DNA from: an uncultured Lachnospiraceae bacterium
GTDB taxonomy: Bacteria > Bacillota > Clostridia > Lachnospirales > Lachnospiraceae
Direction: 5' to 3'
Assembly (NCBI GenBank): GCA_902789665.1
Contig: CADAOY010000004.1
Span: 372,001 to 436,000, forward strand
DNA length: 64,000 nt
Shown here: piece by piece, positions 43,864 through 52,635 of the stretch
Position numbering within the stretch: position 1 is the stretch's first letter
How the letters are laid out: the number at the start of each line of letters is the position of its first letter
Made by a program: the position numbers and the translations under genes
Notes under the pieces: generated by a model
What the model was told of the DNA's origin: nothing
The model's database searches: none
What the model saw: only the letters and a program-made list of their open reading frames with translations

Positions 43864-43875
43864 GAAGGAGAAACT

Positions 43876-45678
43876 ATGGATAAATTTGGTTTAAGAATTA
43901 AAGAGATTCAGAGGAGAATGGCTGAAGATGAGATAGATATGTATCTTATTGATGATGCTGACCCTTACTGCAGTGAATATGTGGATGAATATTTTAAATT
44001 AAGGACATATATATCCGGTTTTACAGGTTCAAATGGTAAGCTTCTTATAACGAAGGATGGGGCATATCTGTGGACTGACGGCAGGTATTTTACACAGGCG
44101 AAAATTGAACTTAAAAGTAATGCAAAACTAATGGAGATGGGAAGGGAAGGCGTGCCGACTCTTCAGGAATTTATTGTGGATATGGGTGGCAGTCTTGGTT
44201 TTGATGAAGATAATATCAATTCCAAATTGATTGCTTCCATTATGGATAAGGCCGGAGCCAAGGGTGTTAATATAACTGTTTTCTCAGGTTTAAAATACGC
44301 CAGAGAGATTGTGGATAAAGAAGAAAAGGTTTTACTGAGTCCTAAAGAGGTTAGAATTCTTGATAATGGCCTTGTGGATTTGCCTGCAAAGGAGAAAGTT
44401 GAAAGGGTAAGAGAATATATAAAAAAGAAAAATGGTGATATATATCTTTCTGCCAAACTTGATATGAATATGTTCTTAACCAACTTAAGGGGATGTGATA
44501 TTAAGTTTAATCCTGTTGCTTTTTCATATGTGGTTATAACCACGGATGATGCTTTCCTTTATTTGTATCCGGAAAGTTTTAAAGATAACAGGGATGAGAT
44601 AATTAAATATTTGGCTGATAATGGAATCAAGCTTCTTAATATGAATAATTTTAAGGATGAGATTTCCATTATATGTAATGGTAAGAAAGTGATTGCATCC
44701 CTGGATTCTATATCTTTTGGACTTTGGGAGAGTCTTGTTAAAAATGCAGATGCCAAATACATACATGAAGATAATGAACTTGAAACCTTTAAGGCTATTA
44801 AAGGTGAAAAAGAAACCGGGCATATGAAGAGAATTTATCTTAAGGACAGCGTTATTCTGACTAAGTTTATATATAAACTGCTTCACAGTGATATAGAAAC
44901 ATTGGATGAATATGATGCCATGGTTATGCTTGATGAAATGAGATTAGAAGATGAAGAGTGTTATGATTTGTCTTTTAATACCATATCTGCATATGGCGCT
45001 AATGCGGCAATGATGCATTATGAATGCACTAAGGATAATAAGGCCGGGCTTCAAAGAAAAGGCATGTATTTAGTTGACAGCGGCGGTCAGTATAATGGCG
45101 GCACAACTGATGTAACAAGGACAATTCGTCTTGGTGACTGTACAGATGATATGATAAGGCATTATACCAAAACTGCCATGGGTATGCTGAGACTTCAAAA
45201 TGCTGTTTTTATGAAAGATTCACTTGGGGTTAATCTTGATATTCTTAGTAGAATGCCACTTTGGGAAGAAGGAATTGATTATAAATGCGGAACAGGTCAT
45301 GGCATTGGATATATGTTAAATGTTCATGAAGGACCGCATTATATATCACAAAAATTAAGAAATACAAGTCAGGTAAGCGCAATAGTTCCTGGAATGATAG
45401 TTTCAGATGAACCCGGAGTGTATCTTGAAGGCGAATATGGAATAAGAATTGAGAATATTTTGCTTTGCGCATTGAAGCAGAAGAATATGGGTGATACTTT
45501 CTATAAATTTGAACCTTTAACACTTGTTCCACTTGATGGCTCACTTATAGATAAGAAATATATGAACAGTGATGATGTTAAATATTATGATGAATATCAG
45601 CAATTGGTATTTGATGCATTAAGTCCATATCTGGATGCTGGAGAAATAAGTTGGTTAAAAGACTACATAAAGGCTTAA
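43876..45678 (+). CDS. M24 family aminopeptidase P (Xaa-Pro aminopeptidase)
   Basis: A 600-residue metallopeptidase that removes N-terminal residues before proline. Two creatinase-like N-terminal domains (LRTYISGFTGSNGKLLI starts the first; the second covers about 160-310) precede the pita-bread catalytic domain. Metal ligands are visible in VDSGGQYNGGTTDVTRTI (two Asp), GTGHGIGYMLNVHEGPH (His), SDEPGVY (Glu) and YGIRIENI (Glu). The three-domain length matches the bacterial and eukaryotic APP type. No clear promoter was found between the citrate synthase terminator and this gene. Confidence 0.93.
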   Translation: MDKFGLRIKEIQRRMAEDEIDMYLIDDADPYCSEYVDEYFKLRTYISGFTGSNGKLLITKDGAYLWTDGRYFTQAKIELKSNAKLMEMGREGVPTLQEFIVDMGGSLGFDEDNINSKLIASIMDKAGAKGVNITVFSGLKYAREIVDKEEKVLLSPKEVRILDNGLVDLPAKEKVERVREYIKKKNGDIYLSAKLDMNMFLTNLRGCDIKFNPVAFSYVVITTDDAFLYLYPESFKDNRDEIIKYLADNGIKLLNMNNFKDEISIICNGKKVIASLDSISFGLWESLVKNADAKYIHEDNELETFKAIKGEKETGHMKRIYLKDSVILTKFIYKLLHSDIETLDEYDAMVMLDEMRLEDEECYDLSFNTISAYGANAAMMHYECTKDNKAGLQRKGMYLVDSGGQYNGGTTDVTRTIRLGDCTDDMIRHYTKTAMGMLRLQNAVFMKDSLGVNLDILSRMPLWEEGIDYKCGTGHGIGYMLNVHEGPHYISQKLRNTSQVSAIVPGMIVSDEPGVYLEGEYGIRIENILLCALKQKNMGDTFYKFEPLTLVPLDGSLIDKKYMNSDDVKYYDEYQQLVFDALSPYLDAGEISWLKDYIKA

Positions 45679-45696
45679 AAATAGATTTTATGTATA

Positions 45697-45725
45697 TTGA
45701 CTTTTAAGGGATTTTTTGCAATAAT
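45697..45725 (+). promoter_or_regulatory. Promoter of pckA
   Basis: TTGACT at 45697-45702, 17 bases, AATAAT at 45720-45725. The leader is about 80 bases long. Confidence 0.8.
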
Positions 45726-45760
45726 GAGTTTTGGTATGCTAACTGTTTACTGTGTTAACT

Positions 45761-45780
45761 GACTTCCAATCACGGAAGTC
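45761..45780 (+). other. Hairpin in the pckA leader
   Basis: GACTTCC-AATCAC-GGAAGTC, a perfect 7-bp stem 30 bases before the pckA ATG, between promoter and ribosome site (AGAGG). It may stabilise the mRNA or bind a regulator. Confidence 0.5.
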
Positions 45781-45810
45781 GTAAAAAATAAAAGAAAAGA
45801 GGTAATTTAA

Positions 45811-47424
45811 ATGGCAACAGTTGATTTAAGCAAGTATGGAATTACTGATGTAAAAGAAATCATCTACAATCCTTCTTACGAGAAGTTATTTGAAGATGAA
45901 ATGGATCCAAGTCTTGAAGGCTATGACAAAGGTCAGGTTACAGAACTTGGTGCTGTTAACGTAATGACAGGTATTTATACAGGTCGTTCACCTAAAGACA
46001 AATTTATCGTTGATGACGCTAAGTCGCATGATACAGTATGGTGGACAACACCTGAGTATCCAAACGATAACCATCCAGCAAGTGAGGCAACATGGGCAGC
46101 TTGTAAGAAGCTTGCTGTTGATCAGTTGTCAGGAAAGAAATTATATGTAGTTGATGCTTTCTGCGGTGCTAACAAAGATACAAGAATGTCAGTTAGATTC
46201 ATCATGGAAGTAGCTTGGCAGGCACATTTCGTAACAAATATGTTCATCAAGCCAACTGCTGAAGAAGAAGCTGCTTTCGAGCCAAACTTCATCGTTTACA
46301 CAGCATCAAAGGCTAAAGTTGAGAACTATAAGGAATTAGGTCTTAACTCAGAGACAGCAGTTCTCTTCAACGTATCTTCAAGAGAACAGGTTATCTTAAA
46401 TACATGGTACGGCGGAGAAATGAAGAAAGGTATGTTCTCAATGCAGAACTACTTCTTACCACTTAATGGTATGGCTTCAATGCACTGCTCAGCTAACACA
46501 GATATGGAAGGTAAGAATACAGCTATCTTCTTCGGTCTTTCAGGTACAGGTAAGACAACACTTTCAACAGATCCTAAGAGACTTCTTATCGGTGATGATG
46601 AGCACGGCTGGGATGACAACGGCGTATTCAACTTAGAGGGTGGATGCTACGCTAAGGTTATCGGTCTTGATAAAGAATCAGAGCCAGATATCTACAATGC
46701 AATCAAGAGAAATGCTCTTTTAGAGAACGTTACTGTTGATGCTAACGGCAAGATTGATTTTGCTGATAAGTCAGTTACAGAGAATACAAGAGTTTCTTAT
46801 CCAATCGAGCACATCGAGAAGATCGCTAAGAATGTAAACAAGGTTTCTTCTGGTCCTGATGCACAGAATGTTATCTTCCTTTCAGCTGATGCATTTGGTG
46901 TATTACCTCCAGTATCAATTCTTACTCCAGAGCAGACACAGTACTACTTCTTAAGTGGTTTCACAGCTAAGCTTGCAGGTACAGAAAGAGGTATCACAGA
47001 GCCTACACCTACATTCTCAGCTTGCTTCGGTCAGGCATTCTTAGAGTTACATCCTACAAAGTATGCTGAAGAACTTGTTAAGAAGATGCAGAAGAGCGGC
47101 GCTAAGGCTTATCTTGTAAATACAGGTTGGAACGGAACAGGTAAGAGAATCACAATTAAGGATACACGTGGTATCATCGATGCAATCCTTAATGGCGATA
47201 TCAAGAATGCTCCTACAAAGAAGATTCCTGTATTCGATTTCGAAGTTCCTACAGAGCTTCCAGGTGTTGATTCTAAGATTCTTGATCCTAGAGATACATA
47301 CGCTGATGCTTCTGAATGGGATGCAAAGGCTAAGGATCTTGCTGAGAGATTCACAAAGAACTTTGTTAAGTACACAGGCAATGAAGCTGGTAAGGCTTTA
47401 GTTGCAGCTGGTCCTAAGGCATAA
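45811..47424 (+). CDS. pckA: Phosphoenolpyruvate carboxykinase (ATP)
   Basis: This enzyme interconverts oxaloacetate and PEP with ATP/ADP; in fermentative anaerobes it often runs towards carboxylation. The 537-residue protein has [16 protein letters not shown], the substrate-binding MSVRFIMEV region, the P-loop [11 protein letters not shown] (242-252), [23 protein letters not shown] and [11 protein letters not shown]. Codons ending in C (ATC, TTC, AAC) are more frequent here than in neighbours, as expected for a very highly expressed gene. It is monocistronic with its own promoter, structured leader and terminator. Confidence 0.97.
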   Translation: MATVDLSKYGITDVKEIIYNPSYEKLFEDEMDPSLEGYDKGQVTELGAVNVMTGIYTGRSPKDKFIVDDAKSHDTVWWTTPEYPNDNHPASEATWAACKKLAVDQLSGKKLYVVDAFCGANKDTRMSVRFIMEVAWQAHFVTNMFIKPTAEEEAAFEPNFIVYTASKAKVENYKELGLNSETAVLFNVSSREQVILNTWYGGEMKKGMFSMQNYFLPLNGMASMHCSANTDMEGKNTAIFFGLSGTGKTTLSTDPKRLLIGDDEHGWDDNGVFNLEGGCYAKVIGLDKESEPDIYNAIKRNALLENVTVDANGKIDFADKSVTENTRVSYPIEHIEKIAKNVNKVSSGPDAQNVIFLSADAFGVLPPVSILTPEQTQYYFLSGFTAKLAGTERGITEPTPTFSACFGQAFLELHPTKYAEELVKKMQKSGAKAYLVNTGWNGTGKRITIKDTRGIIDAILNGDIKNAPTKKIPVFDFEVPTELPGVDSKILDPRDTYADASEWDAKAKDLAERFTKNFVKYTGNEAGKALVAAGPKA

Positions 47425-47454
47425 GTTAAAACTTAAAAGTTTAATTATATTTAA

Positions 47455-47484
47455 AGAGAGTCCTTATTTAAGGGCTCTCTTGTT
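47455..47484 (+). terminator. Rho-independent terminator after pckA
   Basis: A perfect 11-bp stem with one G-U pair (47455-47465 with 47470-47480), loop ATTT, followed by a short T-rich tail. Confidence 0.88.
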
Positions 47485-47491
47485 GTTTGGG

Positions 47492-47520
47492 TTGACATAA
47501 TACGATAAATGTTGTAATAT
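47492..47520 (+). promoter_or_regulatory. Promoter of the NlpC/P60 gene
   Basis: TTGACA at 47492-47497, 17 bases, TAATAT at 47515-47520. Confidence 0.75.
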
Positions 47521-47553
47521 TTCTGTAATATTGTTTATTTTAGGAGAGTACGT

Positions 47554-48732
47554 ATGAAGCATGGTTTGGCAATTGCATTGGCCGCTTGCTTAACAGTAGT
47601 TGGAGGAATATCCTTAGGATATTCTTTTACTATGAATACCGATGCAGATACTGTCAGTTCTGAGGTTCAGGAGACTTCAGAACAGGCTTTAAGTGATATA
47701 ACAGAAACTCAGGATGTGACTGATGCTGTTGATGCCGAAACCGGGGATGCAGAAGCACAAAGCAGTCAGGTGATAGATTTAACACCTGAGTACAGAGATA
47801 GTATGACTTTGTCAGCAGGCGTTGATTCAACAATCGAAGCCTTTGTTGATCCGGACTCAATTCCAAGAGAAGAAATTGAAGGAATGACTTTCTGGGGATA
47901 CAGAAATCTTGGTATTGCAAGAGTAGATAATCATCTTAATGTAAGATCAATTCCTTCCACAGATGGTAAGCTTGTTGGTAAAATGTCCAACAATGCTGCG
48001 TGTGAGGTAAGATATGTAAAAGATGGCTGGGCTTATATTACATCAGGTAAGGTTGATGGTTATGTAAGTATGGATTATCTTTTAACCGGTGCAGATGCGG
48101 TGCTTTATGCTGAGACAATTGCAACTCCCCTTGCCCTGGTTACTGCAGATGCCCTTAATGTTCGTGAAGAGCCAAGTCTGGATTGCGATGTAGTCAGCTC
48201 GATTCCACATGGGCAGATGCTTGAATTTAAGTATATTACAGAAGACGGATGGGTATGTATTGACCTTGATGGTGAAGATGTATTCTTAAATGCGGAATAT
48301 GTTGATATTCAGGAAAGACTTGATACAGCAATTACCATGTCTGAACTTCTTTATGGTTCTGGTGTATCTGATGTAAGAGTTGCTCTCGTTGCAGAAGCAC
48401 AGAAATATATCGGTAATCCTTACGTATATGGTGGTACATCACTTACAAAGGGTACTGACTGTTCAGGATTTACAATGAGAATATTCCAGAAATTTGGTAT
48501 ATCACTTCCTAGAACTGCAGCTGAACAGGCAAGAACAGGAACCAAGGTTTCATTATCAGATGTCAGACCGGGTGATCTTATTTTCTACGGTTCATCCAAG
48601 AGAATCAGCCATGTTGTTATTTATATTGGTAACGGTCAGGTTGTTCATGCGTCATCGAAGAGAACCGGTATCAAAATTTCCGACATGTACTACAGAACCC
48701 CTGTATGTGCAAGAAGTTATATAAATAACTGA
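47554..48732 (+). CDS. Secreted SH3-NlpC/P60 peptidoglycan endopeptidase
   Basis: A 392-residue cell-wall hydrolase. It has an N-terminal signal sequence (about 1-28), an acidic Ser/Thr/Glu-rich linker, and two bacterial SH3 domains (about 125-180, with LNVRSIPSTDGKLVGKM, and about 195-250, with LNVREEPSLDCDVVSSI). The C-terminal NlpC/P60 domain has the catalytic cysteine C303 in GTDCSGFTMRIF and histidines H353 (ISHVVIYIG) and H365 (VVHASS). Such enzymes cut peptide cross-links, usually gamma-D-Glu to diamino acid. All catalytic residues are present. It is monocistronic. Confidence 0.94.
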   Translation: MKHGLAIALAACLTVVGGISLGYSFTMNTDADTVSSEVQETSEQALSDITETQDVTDAVDAETGDAEAQSSQVIDLTPEYRDSMTLSAGVDSTIEAFVDPDSIPREEIEGMTFWGYRNLGIARVDNHLNVRSIPSTDGKLVGKMSNNAACEVRYVKDGWAYITSGKVDGYVSMDYLLTGADAVLYAETIATPLALVTADALNVREEPSLDCDVVSSIPHGQMLEFKYITEDGWVCIDLDGEDVFLNAEYVDIQERLDTAITMSELLYGSGVSDVRVALVAEAQKYIGNPYVYGGTSLTKGTDCSGFTMRIFQKFGISLPRTAAEQARTGTKVSLSDVRPGDLIFYGSSKRISHVVIYIGNGQVVHASSKRTGIKISDMYYRTPVCARSYINN

Positions 48733-48737
48733 TTTGT

Positions 48738-48766
48738 TTGACAAATACTTTATTTAGTGATATATT
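48738..48766 (+). promoter_or_regulatory. Promoter of rpsO
   Basis: TTGACA at 48738-48743, 17 bases, TATATT at 48761-48766. The -35 is embedded in an inverted repeat, ATTTGT-TTG-ACAAAT (48732-48746). Confidence 0.88.
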
Positions 48767-48781
48767 AGTTAATGCTGTTGA

Positions 48782-48827
48782 CTTTTTCAAAGTATTGCGA
48801 ATACTCCAATCCTTTACTTTGTGAAAG
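48782..48827 (+). promoter_or_regulatory. Structured rpsO leader, candidate S15 autoregulatory site
   Basis: Positions 48782-48792 pair with 48817-48827 over 11 bases with one mismatch and one T-G pair, enclosing an alternative AGTATT-GCG-AATACT hairpin at 48791-48805. It ends about 24 bases before the ribosome site. S15 represses its own mRNA through structured leaders in several bacteria, and unrelated folds do the job in different groups, so this is a plausible new one. Confidence 0.5.
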
Positions 48828-48863
48828 CCGGATAGAAATATATAATTACAGGAGGAAACAAAA

Positions 48864-49130
48864 ATGATTTCTAAAGAGAAGAAACAGGCAATTATCAAAG
48901 AGTACGCAAGATGCGAAGGTGATACAGGTTCACCAGAAGTACAGGTAGCTATTCTTACAGCTCGTATAAAAGAGATTACAGAGCATATGAAGGCTAATCC
49001 AAAGGATTACCATTCAGGAAGAGGCTTACTTATGTTAGTAGGTCAGAGAAGAGGTTTACTTGAGTACCTTAAGAAGAAAGATATCGAGAGATATCGTTCA
49101 TTAATCGAAAGACTTGGTCTTAGAAAGTAA
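48864..49130 (+). CDS. rpsO: 30S ribosomal protein S15
   Basis: An 88-residue primary 16S rRNA-binding protein that organises the platform of the small subunit. It begins [16 protein letters not shown] and includes [17 protein letters not shown], the loop [20 protein letters not shown] and the C-terminal [12 protein letters not shown]. The start has AGGAGG upstream. It precedes pnp, the classic S15-PNPase pair, but a strong terminator lies between them. Confidence 0.98.
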   Translation: MISKEKKQAIIKEYARCEGDTGSPEVQVAILTARIKEITEHMKANPKDYHSGRGLLMLVGQRRGLLEYLKKKDIERYRSLIERLGLRK

Positions 49131-49139
49131 GTGTTTTAT

Positions 49140-49166
49140 AAGGCGGACATTTATGTTCGCCTTTTT
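49140..49166 (+). terminator. Rho-independent terminator between rpsO and pnp
   Basis: A 10- to 11-bp stem with one G-U pair (49140-49150 with 49153-49163) and a five-T run. Read-through may still supply pnp. Confidence 0.92.
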
Positions 49167-49216
49167 AACATGTTTGAATACTTTAACAGTATCAAACGGG
49201 TAAATGGTAGAAGTAA

Positions 49217-49236
49217 TTCACGTATGAAGACGTGAA
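49217..49236 (+). other. Hairpin upstream of pnp
   Basis: TTCACGT-ATGAAG-ACGTGAA, a perfect 7-bp stem about 22 bases before the pnp ATG and just before its ribosome site. In E. coli, RNase III and PNPase act on a pnp leader hairpin to autoregulate; the position is similar but homology is not shown. Confidence 0.45.
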
Positions 49237-49257
49237 GAGAAGAAAAAGGAGAGTATT

Positions 49258-51342
49258 ATGTTTAAAACTTTTAGTATGGAACTTGCTGGTCGTACACTTA
49301 GCGTTGATATCGGCAGAGTGTCAAAGCAGGCTAACGGCGCTGCTTTTATGCATTATGGTGATACAACAGTGCTTTCAACAGCTACAGCTTCTGAGAAGCC
49401 TAGGGATGGAATCGATTTCTTCCCATTATCTGTTGAATATGAAGAGAAACTGTATTCGGTTGGTAAGATTCCGGGTGGTTTCAACAAAAGAGAAGGTAAG
49501 GCTTCAGAGAATGCTATTCTTACAAGCCGTGTAATTGACAGACCTATGCGTCCTTTATTCCCAAAGGATTATAGAAATGATGTAACACTTAATAACCTTG
49601 TTATGAGTGTTGATCCAACCTGTCGTCCAGAACTTGTAGCTATGCTTGGTTCAGCAATCGCAACATCTATTTCAGATATTCCATTCTGTGGACCATGTGC
49701 AACAACTCAGGTTGGTATGATTAATGGTGAACTTATTATTAACCCAACTCAGGAACAGTGGAAGAATGGTGACCTTCAGTTAACAGTAGCATCTACATCA
49801 GAGAAGGTTATTATGATTGAAGCTGGTGCTAATGAAATTCCTGAAGATGTTATGATTGATGCTATTTATAAAGCACATGACATTAACCAGACAATTATTG
49901 CATGGATTAATTCAATCGTTGCTGAAGTTGGTAAGCCAAAACATGAATATACAAGCTGTGCTATTCCTGAAGAGATGTTTGCTAAGATGAAAGAATTAGT
50001 AACACCTGAAGAAATGGAAAAGGCTGTATTCACAGATGAGAAGCAGGTTAGAGAAGAAAACATCAGAGTAATCACAGAAAAGTTAGAAGAGGCTTTTGCT
50101 GAGAATGAAGAATGGCTTGCTATCTTAGGTGAGGCTATTTACCAGTATGAGAAGAAGACAGTACGTAAGATGATTCTTAAGGATCAGAAGCGTCCTGATG
50201 GTCGTGCAATCACAGAAATCAGACCACTTGCTGCTGAAGTTGATATTATTCCTAGAGTTCATGGTTCATCCATGTTCACCAGAGGACAGACACAGATCTG
50301 TGATGTATGTACTTTGGCTCCACTTTCAGAAGTTCAGAAGATTGATGGTCTTGATGACAATGAAAAAGTTAAGAGATATATGCATCACTATAACTTCCCT
50401 GCATATTCTGTAGGTGAGACAAAGGTTTCAAGAGGACCAGGAAGAAGAGAAATCGGTCATGGTGCACTTGCTGAGAGAGCACTTATCCCGGTACTTCCTT
50501 CAGAGGAAGAATTTCCATATGCAATCAGATGCGTATCTGAGACATTTGAATCAAATGGTTCAACATCAATGGCTTCAACATGTGCATCATGTATGTCACT
50601 TATGGCTGCAGGTGTTCCAATTAAGAAGATGGTTGCAGGTATCTCATGTGGTCTTGTAACAGGTGAGACAGATGATGATTTCATTCTTCTTACAGATATC
50701 CAGGGTCTTGAAGATTTCTTCGGCGACATGGACTTCAAGGTTACAGGTACAAAAGATGGTATCACAGCTATTCAGATGGATATTAAGATTCATGGTCTTA
50801 CAAGACCTATCGTTGAAGGCGCTATCGCAAGATGTAGAGAAGCAAGATTCTTCATTATGGATAACTGCATGAGCAAGGCAATTGCAGCTCCAAGAGAATC
50901 AGTTAATGAATATGCTCCAAAGATTTCTCAGATTTCAATTGATCCTGAGAAGATTGGTGATGTTATCGGTAAGAGCGGTAAGGTTATCAACGAGATTATC
51001 GCAAGAACAGGCGTTAAGATTGATACTGCTGATGACGGTATGATCAGCGTATGTGGCTGCGATCAGTCTAAGATTGATGAAGCAATCAAGATGATCCAGA
51101 CAATCGTTACTGATTATGAAGAAGGACAGATCTTCACAGGTAAGGTTGTTTCAATCAAAGACTTTGGTGCTTTCGTTGAATTCGCTCCTGGTAAGGAAGG
51201 AATGGTTCATATTTCCAAGATTGCCAAGGAAAGAATTAACAGAGTTGAAGATGTACTTACTTTAGGTGACACAGTTACTGTTAAGTGCATGGGTAAAGAT
51301 AAGATGGGCAGAATGAGTTTCTCAATTAAGGATGCTCAGTAA
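49258..51342 (+). CDS. pnp: Polyribonucleotide nucleotidyltransferase (PNPase)
   Basis: PNPase degrades RNA 3' to 5' by phosphorolysis and can add tails in reverse. The 694-residue protein has two RNase PH domains (the second, catalytic one includes RPDGRAITEIRPL, FTRGQTQ and GPGRREIGHGALAERAL), then a KH domain (ISIDPEKIGDVIGKSGKVIN) and an S1 domain (FTGKVVSIKDFGAFVEFAPG) at the C-terminus. All domains are complete. A strong AAGGAGA site precedes the ATG. Confidence 0.98.
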   Translation: MFKTFSMELAGRTLSVDIGRVSKQANGAAFMHYGDTTVLSTATASEKPRDGIDFFPLSVEYEEKLYSVGKIPGGFNKREGKASENAILTSRVIDRPMRPLFPKDYRNDVTLNNLVMSVDPTCRPELVAMLGSAIATSISDIPFCGPCATTQVGMINGELIINPTQEQWKNGDLQLTVASTSEKVIMIEAGANEIPEDVMIDAIYKAHDINQTIIAWINSIVAEVGKPKHEYTSCAIPEEMFAKMKELVTPEEMEKAVFTDEKQVREENIRVITEKLEEAFAENEEWLAILGEAIYQYEKKTVRKMILKDQKRPDGRAITEIRPLAAEVDIIPRVHGSSMFTRGQTQICDVCTLAPLSEVQKIDGLDDNEKVKRYMHHYNFPAYSVGETKVSRGPGRREIGHGALAERALIPVLPSEEEFPYAIRCVSETFESNGSTSMASTCASCMSLMAAGVPIKKMVAGISCGLVTGETDDDFILLTDIQGLEDFFGDMDFKVTGTKDGITAIQMDIKIHGLTRPIVEGAIARCREARFFIMDNCMSKAIAAPRESVNEYAPKISQISIDPEKIGDVIGKSGKVINEIIARTGVKIDTADDGMISVCGCDQSKIDEAIKMIQTIVTDYEEGQIFTGKVVSIKDFGAFVEFAPGKEGMVHISKIAKERINRVEDVLTLGDTVTVKCMGKDKMGRMSFSIKDAQ

Positions 51343-51363
51343 TTAAATCTTAAATTTAAAAAT

Positions 51364-51396
51364 AATGCTACAGGATTCAATTCCTGTAGCATTTTT
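51364..51396 (+). terminator. Rho-independent terminator after pnp
   Basis: A 12-bp perfect stem (51364-51375 with 51382-51393), loop TTCAAT, then T-run. Confidence 0.94.
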
Positions 51397-51418
51397 ATTT
51401 ATGTTAACAGTATATTTA

Positions 51419-51427
51419 TGTTATAAT
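51419..51427 (+). promoter_or_regulatory. Extended -10 promoter of the deoB operon
   Basis: TG-T-TATAAT, an extended -10 with a poor -35 (TTATGT at 51399-51404). It lies 34 bases before the deoB ATG. Confidence 0.65.
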
Positions 51428-51460
51428 GTTAGTAGCGACTTTAGTTAAGGAGTTACAAAT

Positions 51461-52621
51461 ATGAGAAGAGTATTTTTTGTTGTTCTGGACAGTTTTGGAA
51501 TTGGTGAAGAACCGGATGCCGATGCTTTTGGTGATGTAGGGTCAAATACATTAAAATCCGTATATGGAAGCAGGTTCTTTGATTTTAAGAATATGGCTAA
51601 TCTTGGATTCTTTAATATAGATGGTATTGAAGTTGGAGAGAAGAATCCAAATCCTAAAGGTGCTGTGGCAAGAATGCAGGAAGCATCAAACGGTAAGGAT
51701 ACAACCACAGGTCACTGGGAAATAGGCGGTATAATCTCACCTAAGGCTTTTCCTACCTATCCTGACGGTTTTCCTAAAGAAATACTGGATGAATTTGAAA
51801 GGCAGACAGGAAGGGGCATATTATGCAATAAACCATATTCAGGAACTGTAGTTATAAATGATTATGGTGATGAACACGTTAAAACCGGAAAGTGGATTGT
51901 ATATACATCTGCTGACAGCGTATTTCAGATTGCAGCTCATGAGGATGTTGTTCCCCTTGAAGAATTATATGATGCATGCAGAAAAGCAAGAGAAATACTT
52001 CAGGGTGAACATGGAGTTGGAAGAGTTATTGCAAGACCTTTTACAGGTACATCCGGTAATTATACAAGAACAACCAACAGGCATGATTTTTCCCTAGAGC
52101 CACCAAGGGATACCATACTTGATGTAATAAAGAATAATGGTATGTCAGTATTATCTGTTGGAAAGATTTATGATATCTTTGCCCACAGAGGAACTACAGA
52201 CCATGTATTTACAACATCAAATACAGATGGTATGGATAAGTTAAGTAACTGGATGGACAGGGATTTTGAAGGTTTGTGTTTTGTAAATCTTGTGGATTTC
52301 GACATGATATATGGCCACAGAAGAGATATAGACGGATATGCAAAGGCTTTGGCTGAATTTGACTCAAGACTTCCTGAGTTTATGTCGAAATTAAAAGAAG
52401 ATGATATATTTATGATTACAGCAGATCACGGATGTGATCCGGGATTTACCAAGACAACAGACCATACCAGGGAATATGTGCCATATGTTGTTTTTGGTAA
52501 GAATGTAAAACCTGGTAATTACGGTACAAGAAAGACTTTCGCAGACATGGGAGCCACTGTGCTTAATTACCTTGGCATAAATGAATCACTCGATGGAAGA
52601 CCTATGGATATATTTGTTTAA
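51461..52621 (+). CDS. deoB: Phosphopentomutase
   Basis: DeoB interconverts (deoxy)ribose-1-phosphate and -5-phosphate, the step after nucleoside phosphorolysis by the pdp product. The 386-residue protein belongs to the alkaline-phosphatase superfamily. Metal and catalytic segments are VVLDSFGIGEEPDADAFGD, GKDTTTGHWEIGG, FVNLVDFDMIYGHRRD and ITADHGCDPG with the later HTREYVP. The length is normal. It heads a unit with the glycosyltransferase, prfC and transglutaminase genes, spaced by 14, 1 and 9 bases. Confidence 0.96.
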   Translation: MRRVFFVVLDSFGIGEEPDADAFGDVGSNTLKSVYGSRFFDFKNMANLGFFNIDGIEVGEKNPNPKGAVARMQEASNGKDTTTGHWEIGGIISPKAFPTYPDGFPKEILDEFERQTGRGILCNKPYSGTVVINDYGDEHVKTGKWIVYTSADSVFQIAAHEDVVPLEELYDACRKAREILQGEHGVGRVIARPFTGTSGNYTRTTNRHDFSLEPPRDTILDVIKNNGMSVLSVGKIYDIFAHRGTTDHVFTTSNTDGMDKLSNWMDRDFEGLCFVNLVDFDMIYGHRRDIDGYAKALAEFDSRLPEFMSKLKEDDIFMITADHGCDPGFTKTTDHTREYVPYVVFGKNVKPGNYGTRKTFADMGATVLNYLGINESLDGRPMDIFV

Positions 52622-52635
52622 TTTAGGAGATTTAT

